From Ignavibacteriales bacterium (GTDB lineage Bacteria > Bacteroidota > Ignavibacteria > Ignavibacteriales > Melioribacteraceae): DNA of 64,000 nucleotides. The notes under the pieces were generated by a model, which made no database searches, was not told where the DNA came from, and saw only the letters and a program-made list of their open reading frames with translations. A program made the translations under genes and the position numbers. Shown piece by piece: positions 10,322-21,323 of this stretch. The stretch covers positions 496,001 through 560,000 of the forward strand of contig JACKAB010000005.1 of the NCBI GenBank assembly GCA_020635285.1, in the 5' to 3' direction. How positions within the stretch are numbered: position 1 is the stretch's first letter; each line of letters begins with the position of its first letter.

Positions 10322-12601
10322 ATGGATATTTATAAAATTATATCTTCTAAAATTTTAGTGTTTATTTTTGTTTTAACTTCTCAAAATTTTCTTTTATCAC
10401 AAAATTATTATACTTATATCGACCCATTTATTGGTTCGGTTGGAAAGGGTAATGTTTTTGTTGGTCCTGCAGCCCCTTTTGGCATGGTTAAGCCAGGTCC
10501 AGACTATGGACTTGGACGTAACAGTGGGTATGATCCTGATACACTTCAAACAATTTTTGGATTTAGTCAAACTCATGTAAGTGGCACAGGTGGTGGTCCT
10601 AAGTATGGTAACATATCGATTATGCCTTTCAATGAAGAATTCAATTCAATATACCAAGAATCACTTCGTTCCAATGAAAAAACAAAATGTGGTTATTACA
10701 GTGTTAATCTGAAAAAATGGAATATAAACGTTGAACTAACAACTTCTGATCGGGTAGCTTTCCACCGTTATACTTTTTTAAATAATAATAAAAAAGGGAT
10801 AAAAATTGATGCCGGTTCATTTCTAGGAGAAGAGCCAATTCCAGATTCTCGTGAAGCTCAGCAATTTGTTGGATCAGAAATCCAAATTTTATCAGATACC
10901 GAAATTCAGGGGTATAGCAGAATTAGAGGTGGTTGGAATAATGGTGAAGCATACACAGTATATTTTTACGCTGTATTTGAACAACCATTTACTAACATTG
11001 GTACCTGGAAAGGAAATTCAATATTCCCTGATAAAAAGGATCAACCAGATACTGGTGAAAAGGTTGGTGCTTACCTTTTTTTTAGTGACTCTCAAATTGG
11101 TATTGTTCAAGTTAAAATTGGTATTTCTTTTTTAAGTTCACAAAAAGCTAAATATAATATTGAAAATGAAATTCCTCACTGGGATTTTAATAAGGAACTT
11201 CAAGAGACCTGTAATAAATGGGAAGCGCTTTTAAATAAGATCGAGATAGAGGGAACTCGAGATCAAAAAATAATGTTTTACACTGCTCTATACCACACAA
11301 TGCTTATGCCTGTTGATAGAACCGGTGAGAATCCATTATGGACTGCCTCACTTCCTTATTATGATGATTTCTATGCAATTTGGGATACATTCCGTTCTTC
11401 GCATCCTTTGATTACTTTAATTGATCCAGCGCGTCAGGCAGACATAGTTAACGCTATGCTTAATATTTATAAGTATGACGGATATTTGCCCGATGCAAGA
11501 AGTGGAAATTCTAACGGACGAACACAAGGCGGTTCCAACGCTGAAGTAATGATTGCAGATGCATTTGTAAAAGGGCTAGGAGGAATTGACTATGGATTGG
11601 CACTTAAAGCAATGTTAAAAGATGCAATGTATCCTCCGGGAGGCAACGGAGAAAAAGAAGGAAGAGGCGGACTTACTGATTATAATAGTCTTGGATATGT
11701 ATCTTCAAGATTTGTTCGTGCAGGAACCAGAACTGTTGAATATGCTTATAATGATTATTGCCTTGCACAAGTAGCTAAAGGCAAAAAACGTAAGGGCGAG
11801 TATCAAAGGTTTATTAAACAATCTGATAATTGGACAAACCTTTGGAGAGATATAGAAGATAATGGCTCACAAGGCTTTATTATGCCTAGAGATCCTTCGG
11901 GAAAATGGATTGATAGTATTCAGTGTGACCTTACTGAGGGGCGGTATAATTTTGTTAAATATACTCCTTTAACAAATGAATGGCCAATATGTATTTGCTG
12001 GTGGTGCGGCTTTTTCTATGAAGCTACTTCTTGGGAATATTCGTTCTATGTCCCTCATGATGTCCCACAGTTAATAGAGAAGAGTGGAGGAAAGGCAGCC
12101 TTTCATAAAAGGTTGGATACTTTTTTTGATAATGGCTACTATAATGTAGGTAATGAACCATCATTTTTAACTTCAATGCTTTATCATTGGATTGGAAGAC
12201 CCGACTTGAGTAGCCAACGTACTAGAGCAATTATTGATGAAAATTATAATAGTACTAGAAACGGAATCCCAGGTAATGACGATTCTGGTGCAATGTCTTC
12301 CTGGCTAGCTTTTCACATGATGGGACTTTATCCCAATGCAGGGCAACCTTATTATTTATTGACTGCTCCATATTTTAAAGAAACAAAAATTAAACTTGAT
12401 CAAGGTAAAGAATTTATAATGTTGGCTGAAGATTTATCCAACAAAAATGTTTATATAAAATCAGCTAAACTTAACAACAAACCCTTTAACCAAGCTTGGA
12501 TAGATCATCAAGATATTATTAATGGTGGCAAATTAGTTTTTGAGATGACTGATAAACCTAGTGATTGGGGGAACTCTATTTTACCACCAACTATAAAGTA
12601 A
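10322..12601 (+). CDS. GH92 family alpha-mannosidase-like, exported
   Basis: 759 residues with an N-terminal signal peptide ending near FLLSQN. The mature start YYTYIDPFIGSVGKGNVFVGPAAPFGMVKPGPD is the GH92 hallmark. The C-terminal catalytic region with GNDDSGAMSSWLAFHMMGLYP matches the calcium-dependent alpha-mannosidase core. The long (alpha/alpha)6-barrel region with RSSHPLITLIDP and the GRTQGGSNAEVMIADAF stretch is intact. GH92 enzymes remove alpha-linked mannose from glycans. It sits 20 bases after the symporter gene and ahead of GH51 and GH27 genes in one run, so it is probably part of a glycan-trimming set. Confidence 0.9.
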   Translation: MDIYKIISSKILVFIFVLTSQNFLLSQNYYTYIDPFIGSVGKGNVFVGPAAPFGMVKPGPDYGLGRNSGYDPDTLQTIFGFSQTHVSGTGGGPKYGNISIMPFNEEFNSIYQESLRSNEKTKCGYYSVNLKKWNINVELTTSDRVAFHRYTFLNNNKKGIKIDAGSFLGEEPIPDSREAQQFVGSEIQILSDTEIQGYSRIRGGWNNGEAYTVYFYAVFEQPFTNIGTWKGNSIFPDKKDQPDTGEKVGAYLFFSDSQIGIVQVKIGISFLSSQKAKYNIENEIPHWDFNKELQETCNKWEALLNKIEIEGTRDQKIMFYTALYHTMLMPVDRTGENPLWTASLPYYDDFYAIWDTFRSSHPLITLIDPARQADIVNAMLNIYKYDGYLPDARSGNSNGRTQGGSNAEVMIADAFVKGLGGIDYGLALKAMLKDAMYPPGGNGEKEGRGGLTDYNSLGYVSSRFVRAGTRTVEYAYNDYCLAQVAKGKKRKGEYQRFIKQSDNWTNLWRDIEDNGSQGFIMPRDPSGKWIDSIQCDLTEGRYNFVKYTPLTNEWPICICWWCGFFYEATSWEYSFYVPHDVPQLIEKSGGKAAFHKRLDTFFDNGYYNVGNEPSFLTSMLYHWIGRPDLSSQRTRAIIDENYNSTRNGIPGNDDSGAMSSWLAFHMMGLYPNAGQPYYLLTAPYFKETKIKLDQGKEFIMLAEDLSNKNVYIKSAKLNNKPFNQAWIDHQDIINGGKLVFEMTDKPSDWGNSILPPTIK

Positions 12602-12645
12602 TGAAATCAACTTTATTATGAATATAAGAAATTTTAGGAGTAACA

Positions 12646-14661
12646 ATGTCTATTCACAATTTAATAGCGAATGATGTACAGAAAAAAATATTTTTAATCT
12701 TGCTTACTTTAAGTTCATTTCTGTTTGCCCAAACCAACATTACTATTGATTTGGATAAACTTGGTGGTCACATTGATCCAAATATATATGGGCAATTTTC
12801 CGAGCATCTTGGAAGTTGTATTTATGGTGGAATATGGGTAGGCGAAGATTCACCTATACCCAATACTAATGGAATAAGAAATGATGTGCTTGCAGCCTTA
12901 AAAAAATTAGAAGTTCCGGTATTACGTTGGCCTGGAGGATGTTTTGCAGATGAATATCACTGGATGAATGGTATTGGACCAAAAGAAAAACGTCCAAGTA
13001 TGGTAAATACTAATTGGGGTGGAGTAGTTGAAGATAATAGTTTTGGAACGCATGAGTTTTTAAATTTATGTGAGATGATTGGAGCAGATGCATACATTAG
13101 CGGAAACGTTGGCAGCGGAACTGTTGAAGAATTTGCTAATTGGATTCAGTACACCACTTCAGACGGAAACAATCCAATGGCTGACTTAAGAAGAAAAAAT
13201 GGTAGAGATAAACCCTGGAATGTAAAATATTGGGGAATTGGAAATGAAAGTTGGGGATGCGGTGGAAGAATGCGTCCATCTTATTACGCTGACCTTGCAA
13301 GAGTATTTTCTACGTATGCAAAAAACTTTGGAGAGAACCAAGTTTATAAAATTGCCTCTGGACCTAACGTTGATGATACAGTTTGGACAGATGAGGTAAT
13401 GAGTATTGCTGGTAAAATGATTAATGGCATTGGACTTCACTACTACACAAACAATTCCAAACCGGCGTCTGATTTTGATGAAAGTGGATGGTTCTCCGTT
13501 ATTAAGAAAACACTTAGAATGAATGAACTCATAGAGATGCATTCTAAGGTTATGGATAAACACGATCCGGATAAAAATGTTGCCTTAATAGTTGATGAAT
13601 GGGGAACATGGCATAGTGTTGAGCCTGGTACAAATCCTTCATTTTTATATCAGCAAAATACAATGAGAGACGCCATTGTAGCAGCATGCAATCTAAATAT
13701 TTTTCATAATCATAATGATAGAATTAAAATGACAAACATTGCACAAATGGTAAATGTTCTTCAAGCAATGATTTTAACTAATGATGAAAAGATGGTTCTA
13801 ACACCAACTTACCACGTTTTTGAAATGTACAAAGTTCATAAAGGTGCAATAAATTTGCCACTCAACCTTAAGACTTCAAATTATACTTTTGGAGAAGAAT
13901 CAATTCCATCGGTTAGCGGCACAGCTTCTATTGATTCTAAAGGAACAGTTCATATCACTTTATGCAATGTTAATCCCAACAGTGTTGAAAAAGTAAAATT
14001 AAATTTAGAAAGTTATCTAAATGAAAAAATATCGGGTAGAATTCTAAGTTCAAGCAAAATGAATTCACTTAATTCATTTGAGGAACCTAACAATATTACA
14101 CCGGTTGAATTTTCCAATTTTAAATTTTCTGACAATAGCATTTCTATAAATCTACCTGCTAAATCAATTGTGGCGCTAACGTTGGAGGGAAAACTTAATT
14201 CTACTATTGGTTCTCCAATAAAAGTAACTAATCCAAAACCTAAATTGAATTTTAACTACTATAAAGAAATATTAATGAATTTACCTAATTTTGATGAATT
14301 GAAAATTGTAAAAGCAGGACTAATTGATCAAGTAAAACTTCCTGAAGGTAATGACGGGGCTGATTTTGCTGTCAAATATTCTGGGTTTATAAAAATCCCA
14401 GAAGATGGATTTTATAATTTTTACTCAAAATCAGACGATGGAACAAAATTGTATATTGATGATAAATTAATTATCAGTAATGATGGGAGACATGCTCCTA
14501 TTGAAGTACAAGGTTTTGCTTCATTAAAAAAAGGATTTCATAAATTTGAATTAGAATTTTTCCAAGCCGGTGGCGGGGTTGATTTAAAAGCAAGTATTGA
14601 AGGACCAAATCTAAAAAAACAAGAAATTCCAGCAACAATGTTATTTCATGAAGAAGAATAG
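12646..14661 (+). CDS. GH51 alpha-L-arabinofuranosidase with C-terminal PA14 domain
   Basis: 671 residues; the start ATG 12646 follows AGGAG. The signal peptide is about residues 10-28 (IFLILLTLSSFLFAQ). The catalytic domain has LRWPGGCFADEYHW, the acid/base Glu201 in GIGNES and the nucleophile Glu318 in VDEWGTWH, as in GH51 arabinofuranosidases. A beta-sandwich domain follows. The last 130 or so residues (FYNFYSKSDDGTKLYIDDK...) form a PA14 carbohydrate-binding domain. The enzyme would remove arabinofuranose side chains from arabinan, arabinogalactan or rhamnogalacturonan I. The stop overlaps the next gene's start by 14 bases, which suggests translational coupling. Confidence 0.92.
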   Translation: MSIHNLIANDVQKKIFLILLTLSSFLFAQTNITIDLDKLGGHIDPNIYGQFSEHLGSCIYGGIWVGEDSPIPNTNGIRNDVLAALKKLEVPVLRWPGGCFADEYHWMNGIGPKEKRPSMVNTNWGGVVEDNSFGTHEFLNLCEMIGADAYISGNVGSGTVEEFANWIQYTTSDGNNPMADLRRKNGRDKPWNVKYWGIGNESWGCGGRMRPSYYADLARVFSTYAKNFGENQVYKIASGPNVDDTVWTDEVMSIAGKMINGIGLHYYTNNSKPASDFDESGWFSVIKKTLRMNELIEMHSKVMDKHDPDKNVALIVDEWGTWHSVEPGTNPSFLYQQNTMRDAIVAACNLNIFHNHNDRIKMTNIAQMVNVLQAMILTNDEKMVLTPTYHVFEMYKVHKGAINLPLNLKTSNYTFGEESIPSVSGTASIDSKGTVHITLCNVNPNSVEKVKLNLESYLNEKISGRILSSSKMNSLNSFEEPNNITPVEFSNFKFSDNSISINLPAKSIVALTLEGKLNSTIGSPIKVTNPKPKLNFNYYKEILMNLPNFDELKIVKAGLIDQVKLPEGNDGADFAVKYSGFIKIPEDGFYNFYSKSDDGTKLYIDDKLIISNDGRHAPIEVQGFASLKKGFHKFELEFFQAGGGVDLKASIEGPNLKKQEIPATMLFHEEE

Positions 14662-16029
14662 GAGAAATAGGAAATATCTAGTTTTATTGTTATTTGTAAT
14701 TGCTTTGTCATCATGTAATAATAACTCTAAAGTCATGAAAAATAAAATTCTTGCATCAACTCCTCCAATGGGTTGGAATAGCTGGGATTGTTTCGGAACA
14801 TCTGTAACCGAAGATGAAGTAAAGGCAAATGCCGAGTACATGGCTGCAAATCTTCTTAAACATGGATGGGAATATATTGTCATTGATATTCAATGGTCTG
14901 AGCCAAATGCAAAAGCTCACGGTTACCGCAAGTTTGCAAAGTTAGAAATGGATAAATATGGAAGACTAATTCCCGCAGTAAACCGTTTCCCTTCATCAGC
15001 TGATGGCAAAGGTTTTAAACCACTAGCTGAGTACATTCATAACTTAGGATTAAAGTTAGGAATTCATATAATGCGCGGAATTCCTCGTCAAGCTGTTAAA
15101 GAAAACTTACTGATAAAAAATACTGAATACCATGCTCAAGATATTGCAGATACTAATAGTGTTTGTCCTTGGAACACAGATATGTATGGGGTAAGATCAG
15201 ATACTCCAGGTGGACAAGCTTATTATAATTCGATAATTGAATTATATGAAGAATGGGGAGTTGATTATATTAAGGCGGATGATATGACCGCATTAAATGG
15301 AAAACCTGCCGATGAAAATAGACTGAATGATATTAAAATGTTGAGTAATGCTATTAAAAATAATATACGACCAATTGTTTTAAGCTTGTCACCTGGTCCA
15401 GCTGGAATTTCACAAGCTGACTTTTTAGAAGAACATGCTCAACTTTGGAGGATCTCTGATGACTTCTGGGATAAATGGTCAGACATTTTACAAATGTTTG
15501 ACTATATGAGAACCTGGCAAAAACATATTGGTCCCAATACTTGGCCGGATGCTGATATGCTGCCAATTGGTAAAATTGGCATTAGAGCTGAAAGAGGTGA
15601 GAATAGGTTTACAAGATTTACTAGAGATGAACAGATTACATTAATATCCCTATGGTCTTTATTTAGGTCTCCATTAATGTTTGGCGGTAATCTACCAGAT
15701 AATGATGAGTTTACGTTAGAACTAATCACCAACGATGAAGTACTCGCAATAAATCAGCATAGCTCGAATAACCGTGAAGTATATAATCAAAATGGAATTA
15801 TTGCATGGTCTGCTGATACAAAAGATTCAGAAGAGATTTATTTAGGAATTTTTTTAATACAACGGATTCAGACACAAATGTTGTAATTGAGTTAAAGGAA
15901 TTAAAGCTAATAAATAATAAATATTCTGTTAGAGATCTTTGGGAAAAAGAGAACACTGGATCAATCACTAATTTAATTTCATTTGATATGAATAAACACA
16001 GTGCAAGACTGCTTAAATTATCAAATTAA
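14648..16029 (+). CDS. GH27 alpha-galactosidase-like lipoprotein, frameshifted near C-terminus
   Basis: It starts inside the end of the GH51 gene. MKKNRRNRKYLVLLLFVIAL then SSCNN is a lipoprotein signal. The GH27 motif TPPMGWNSWDCFG, the nucleophile Asp211 in YIKADD and the acid/base pair Asp271-272 in WRISDDF are all present. The frame breaks in a run of seven T at about 15850; one added T (or two removed) continues the C-terminal beta domain (NTTDSDTNVVIELKEL...) to the stop at 16029, about 460 residues. The family includes alpha-galactosidases, and related members act on other alpha-linked sugars. Location in the inositol-glycosidase run is discussed in the findings. Confidence 0.87.
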
Positions 16030-16073
16030 AAAATGAGTTTGAAAAAGCCGTGAAATAGAAAGTGATTTTTGCA

Positions 16074-18480
16074 TCACCAATTAATTTCTATTTTTTCTCC
16101 TTTATTTAAGTTAAGTACTCTTTCATTTTTATCGTAAACTAATTTTGTTTTTCCAGCTTGTTTTGCAAAAACAATTACTTTTGTTAATATTTTCTTATTC
16201 CAATCCATTGAAACTTCATATCCGCCTCTGGCACAAATTCCTTTGACTGAGCCAGTTTCCCATGCATCTGGTAAAGCTGGTAGTAATCGAATTTCATCTT
16301 CACTTGATTGTAAAAGCATTTCAACAACTGCTGCTGATCCTCCAAAATTACCATCAATTTGAAAGGGAGGATGAGCGTCAAATAAATTTGGATATGTTCC
16401 GCCACCTCTTGGATGGTCTGTTTTAACTTCATCTGGTTCAACATAATGTAGAAGTTCACGATACATTTTATAAGCGTGGTTTCCATCAAATAGTCTTGCC
16501 CATAAATTAATTCTCCAACCTTTGGACCATCCGGTAGTTTCATCACCTTTTATTTCAAGAGTTTTTCTGCAAGCCTCAGCAAGTTCAGGAGTACTGATAG
16601 GTGAAATATGATGCCCCGGATAAAGTCCAAATAAATGCGATTGATGCCGATGTTTTGGATCTTGATCTTGCCAATCATAATACCATTCTTGAAGATTACC
16701 CATTTTACCAATTTTATAAGGGTGTAATCGCGAAACGGCATTCTCTAATTTCACGCGAAAATCTTCATCAATATTTAAAACTTGTGATGCTTTAATTGTT
16801 TCTAAAAAGCACTCTCTTATAATTGCGAGATCTGCAGTGCCACCGTAAAGAGTAGCCCCTACATAACCCTCATGCGTAATATATTTGTTTTCCGGAGAAG
16901 TTGATGGGGAAGTTATTAATTCTCCTTTGCTATCCTCTACTAACCATTCTAAACAAAACTGAGCAGCTCCTTTCATCAAAGGATATCCCTTTGATCTTAA
17001 AAACTCTTCATCCTTTGTAAAAATATAGTGTTCCCATAAATGTGTGCTTAGCCACACCACCCATATTCCAATTCGCCCAAACAGGATCTCCTTGCCCAAA
17101 ATCACCAACTGGATTACTCATTGCCCAAATATCGGAATTATGGCAAGCAGCCCAGCCACCAACCCCATAAAAGTTTTTTTTGCTGTTATTTTTCCGGTAG
17201 TCGCAATGTTTTCTATAAACTTAAGCATTGGAATATGCATCTCAGATAAGTTTGCATTTTCAGCAAGCCAATAATTCTCTTCTGCATTAATGTTTATTGT
17301 AAAATTACTACTCCAAGGCGGTCGGATATAAGGATTCCAGATTCCTTGAAGGTTAGCTGGTACGCCTTCCGTTCTTGAACTTGAGATTAATAAATACCTG
17401 CCATATTGAAAATAAAGGATCTCGAGATTTTTATCTTCCAAACCTTTTGCATATCTTCTTAAACGTTCATCCGTTGGTAAATCTGGTGCAGAAGTAATTC
17501 CCAAATTTAGGCTTACTCTATTGAAATAGGTTTGGTAATCTTCCATATGATTTTTCTTAAGATCTTGAAATGACTTATGGAATGAATTATTTAAATTCCT
17601 TAATGCAATGGAATGGAAATCAATTCCTTCTGCAGCAGCAGGATTTTTATCAAAGCCATTAAAACTTGTGGCAATTGATATAAAAATAATTGCTTCACTT
17701 CCATTTTGTAAACCAATCGAACTATCTGTTTTAATTACCTCGCCGTCTAGGTTATTAATCTTAAAAAGCGAAGCGAATTTAGTACCCCGGTTTTCATCAA
17801 AAAGAACAGTATTTTTTATATTATTACGATAGCTTGGCTCAGTATGATAAGGTGCATAGCCTACAACATCCAATGAGTTATTATCTGTCTTGACTTTAAA
17901 TTTAAGTAAGCTTTGAAAATTAATATCGAAATTTAATGCACTTTTTTCGCTGCTGGTGAGTTTTATAATCATAACCTGATCAGGATATGAAATAAAATAT
18001 TCTCTAGTAAATTTAACGCCGTTAATTTCATATGTGGTTTGAGAAATTGCATTATTAATATTTAATTCCCGATAATATTTTTGTGGGCTCTCGTCATGGT
18101 GAAAATTTATAAACATGGTTCCAAGAGGAGCAAAGGATTGTGAAAAAGAACCTTGAACTTTGCGTTGTAATGAATCAGCTAATTTATAATTTTCATTCAT
18201 TAGGGCTTCTCTAATTGCAGGAATTGTTTTATACGCATCTGGATTCATGTCAGCGTTGACCGGTTCTCCAGACCATAGAGTTGCATCATTCAAATAAATT
18301 TTATCTGTATTTACTCCACCAAAAACTGTTGCTCCCATTTTGCCATTACCGAGAGCTAAGCTTTCTTCAAAATAATTAGCTGGCTGATTATACCATAAAA
18401 ATATTTTTTGATTGTGCTAGGCAAAAAACTCCATCTAAAAAAAACATACCGGCCAATACAAATTTTAAATAATTTTTCAT
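16074..18480 (-). CDS. GH95 alpha-fucosidase/galactosidase family, frameshifted
   Basis: A minus-strand gene of about 802 residues after correction. The start codon complement is at 18480, with a signal peptide running to about AQSK. GH95 features are the ESLALGNGKMGA start, SSRTEGVPANLQGIWN, NINAEENYWLAE, GGWAACHNSDIWA, STHLWEHY, and the C-terminal PLFQIDGN-like stretch (PPFQIDGNFGGSAAVVEMLLQS). Three breaks: the T-run just after NIF near 18400, an eight-base A-run (17174-17181 on the plus strand), and a point near 17053-17060 where two bases appear to be missing. GH95 enzymes remove alpha-1,2-fucose or alpha-galactose. It stands alone, converging with GH27. Confidence 0.85.
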
Positions 18481-18894
18481 GTCAGTTCTCTATTTCCTAT
18501 TAAACTCGTTTAATTAAAATTAAAAAGTATATAAATTAAGCAGTCTTTGCTTAATAATTTATGTTTGTCCATTATCTTATTTACTCTCCGTAATATTGAG
18601 TTGTAATAATAAAAATAATAAAAAAGTGAATAGATAAATAAATCTGAATTTTATCATTATTTGCTCAGTCAAATTATATTCAATGAAATTGAAATTAATT
18701 TGAATATTGCACAAAAATCTAAATAATAGTAATTTATATTAGACAATGAATCGATTGACTTCATAAATTTAATTTGGTAGGTATTAATTCGATTATAACT
18801 CCATAAATAAATTTTAATTTACACTCAATCTATTCATTCTAATTAATTAAATTTGAGGATTATAAAAGAAATTATTTTTATTACAATATTTAAA
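18481..18894. other. 414-base divergent intergenic region
   Basis: This AT-rich gap separates the minus-strand GH95 gene from the plus-strand histidine kinase and should hold promoters for both. Apart from the 16-bp palindrome at 18499-18514, I see no convincing gene, repeat or promoter consensus. Confidence 0.6.
18499..18514. promoter_or_regulatory. 16-bp palindrome upstream of GH95, candidate operator
   Basis: ATTAAACTCGTTTAAT has two perfect 7-base arms around a two-base centre and lies 18 bases upstream of the GH95 start. This resembles operators bound by LacI-type repressors, but no bound regulator is shown by the sequence. It could also be a chance palindrome in AT-rich DNA. Confidence 0.35.
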
Positions 18895-21156
18895 ATGAAT
18901 AAGCATAACACAAATACCGAATCAGAGTTTAACGATAATGATTTTCTTAAAACTGAGGGAAAATATAGAAAGTTAATTGATAATGCACCGTTAGGCATGC
19001 TAATCATTAAAAAGGGTGAGATAATTGTTGTAAATAAAGCTCTTGTTAAAAATCTTGGCTATGAAAAAGATGAAGAGATTGTTGGTAAAAAAATTATGGA
19101 TTTTATTGCACCCGAATTTAAAGAAATTGCAAAATCTCGTTTATCACAATTAAATTCAAAAGAAGGAGAGGTTGTAGATAATCTTGAAGAAAAACTAATT
19201 AAAAAAGACGGGTCTTTGATTGATGCAATTGTGGTTGGACATAGTTTACAGCTCGAAGGCGAATTGGTTATTCAAGGCTATATATATGATGTAACAGAAG
19301 GGAAGAAAGTTGAAAATGAATTAGTAGAAAGCGAGAAAAGGTTCCGTGAAGTTTTTTTAACTAGCCCCGATTCAATAAATATAAATAGACTTAGTGATGG
19401 TTTATATGTAAATGTTAATGAAGGATTTCTTAAAATTACCGGCTATACTTTTGAAGAAGTATTAGGAAAAACTTCTAAAGAAATTAATATATGGCAAAAC
19501 ATAAAGGAGCGAGACAAATTAGTCGCTCTTTTAGAGAAGAATGGTTCAGTTTTAAATTTCGAATCCAAATTTAGAATGAAAGATGGAACTGTCTTAGATG
19601 GCCTAATGTCTAGTTCAATAACCTCGATTAACGGTGAGCCACATATTATCTCTGTTACTAGAAACATTAGTCAGTTAAAGCTTGCACAAAATAAATTAAA
19701 AGAAAGTGAAGAGCGGCTTCGCATAATGTTTGAGCATGCAAATGCTGTAATGATTTTAATCAATCCAGAAACTGGAAAAATTGTTGATGCTAATAAAACA
19801 GCATGCGATTTCTATGGATACACGCATGATAAGATTACATCCGATATTACAATCTATGACATTAATACAAATACAAGCAGAGAAGCTCATGATGCAATGT
19901 GTCATTCGGTACTTGATGAAAATAAACGGTTTTTCTTAAAGCACAAACTGAGTGATGGTACTATAAGGGATGTTGAACTATATGTTGGGAAAATAGTTTT
20001 ACATGGCCAAGTTTTACTTTTTGCAGTTATTCATGATATAACTGAGCGATTGAAAGTTGAACTTGAAAATCAAAAATTATCAAAAGCTGTAATGCAAAGT
20101 CCCGCATCTTTAATAATTACAGATACAAACGGCAAAATTGAATTTGTGAATAAAATGTTCACCGAAATTTCTGGTTATAGCTGGGATGAGGCTATTGGAA
20201 AAAATCCAAGAATTCTTAAGTCTGGAAAAATGCCAAATTACGTTTATGAAAAAATGTGGAAGAAAATATCATCCGGAAAAGTTTGGAACGGGGAACTGCT
20301 TAACAAAAAGAAAGATGGCACTCTGTATTGGGAAAATGTAACAATTTCTCCAATAACAAACTCTGAAGGTGAAATAATAAATTTACTAGGTGTAAAGGAA
20401 GATATAACAGAAGCAAAGAAGAACAAATTAATTTTAACTGAGGCAAAAGAGAAAGCTGAACAATCAGATAAATTAAAATCTGAATTTTTAGCGCAAATGT
20501 CACATGAAATAAGAACCCCGGTAAATTCAATTCTTAGCTTTAGTAATTTATTGAAACAAGATTTCTTTAATGAAGATAATGAAGATTTATCGCTTATTTT
20601 TAACAGCATTGATTCTGCAAGTAAAAGAATTATTAGAACTATTGAAATGATAATAAATATGGCCGAAATTCAATCAGGTTCTTATGATGTTTGTTTTAAA
20701 GAAATAAATTTTGTTGAAAAAATACTTGATCCGTTAATTGAAGAATATAAAATGATTGCTGAATTGAGAGGATTGAAATTAATTTTTGAGTCTGATGCCA
20801 ATAGTAAAAAAAATATTGTATTGGATGAATACAGTGCTACACAAATCTTTACTAACCTACTAGACAATGCAATAAAGTACACAGTTAAAGGTTTTATAAA
20901 AGTTGCGGCAAAGTGGGATTCTGATTCACGATTAAATGTTGAAGTCTCTGATTCTGGAATTGGAATGTCGGCAGAATATTTAAATAAATTATTTCTTCCG
21001 TTTACCCAAGAAGAACAGGGTTATAGCAGAAAATTTGATGGGAATGGATTAGGGTTGGCTCTAGTTAAAAACTATTGTGAATTAAACGGAGCAAGCATCG
21101 AAGTAAAAAGTAAAAAGAATTTAGGATCAACTTTTATTATAAAATTCAAAAAGTAA
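18895..21156 (+). CDS. Soluble multi-PAS sensor histidine kinase
   Basis: About 753 residues from ATG 18895; an upstream in-frame TTG at 18853 would add 14 residues and is less likely. Four PAS domains follow one another (about 20-135, 150-265, 275-385, 395-510), shown by repeated motifs such as GYTFEEVLGK, VDANKTACDFYGY and FVNKMFTEISGYSWDEAIGK. The HisKA domain has the phospho-acceptor His537 in MSHEIRTP. The ATPase domain has the N box in NLLDNAIKYT and glycine boxes SDSGIGMS and NGLGLALVKNY. No membrane helix and no receiver domain are visible, so the sensor is probably cytoplasmic with a separate partner. No response regulator gene is adjacent. Confidence 0.9.
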   Translation: MNKHNTNTESEFNDNDFLKTEGKYRKLIDNAPLGMLIIKKGEIIVVNKALVKNLGYEKDEEIVGKKIMDFIAPEFKEIAKSRLSQLNSKEGEVVDNLEEKLIKKDGSLIDAIVVGHSLQLEGELVIQGYIYDVTEGKKVENELVESEKRFREVFLTSPDSININRLSDGLYVNVNEGFLKITGYTFEEVLGKTSKEINIWQNIKERDKLVALLEKNGSVLNFESKFRMKDGTVLDGLMSSSITSINGEPHIISVTRNISQLKLAQNKLKESEERLRIMFEHANAVMILINPETGKIVDANKTACDFYGYTHDKITSDITIYDINTNTSREAHDAMCHSVLDENKRFFLKHKLSDGTIRDVELYVGKIVLHGQVLLFAVIHDITERLKVELENQKLSKAVMQSPASLIITDTNGKIEFVNKMFTEISGYSWDEAIGKNPRILKSGKMPNYVYEKMWKKISSGKVWNGELLNKKKDGTLYWENVTISPITNSEGEIINLLGVKEDITEAKKNKLILTEAKEKAEQSDKLKSEFLAQMSHEIRTPVNSILSFSNLLKQDFFNEDNEDLSLIFNSIDSASKRIIRTIEMIINMAEIQSGSYDVCFKEINFVEKILDPLIEEYKMIAELRGLKLIFESDANSKKNIVLDEYSATQIFTNLLDNAIKYTVKGFIKVAAKWDSDSRLNVEVSDSGIGMSAEYLNKLFLPFTQEEQGYSRKFDGNGLGLALVKNYCELNGASIEVKSKKNLGSTFIIKFKK

Positions 21157-21323
21157 AAAACTTTACCATGATTAATTAAATTAAGATTCTGAGTTATTCA
21201 TCATTATAACTTTTGCTACGTGCAATTTGATTCGATCAATTTTTTTTCTACATCCTTTCTTTTTTAATTCATAAATTATAATTTTAATATTTTTCAATTT
21301 TCATCAAAATAAAAATATTTACT

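Noticed and set aside
13186..13563. 125-codon minus-strand open frame within the GH51 gene
   Set aside because: It lies fully inside a well-supported gene and has no recognisable domain; it is a shadow frame.
16062..16077. Small hairpin GTGAT...ATCAC between GH27 and GH95
   Set aside because: A five-base stem without a T-run is expected by chance in such DNA.
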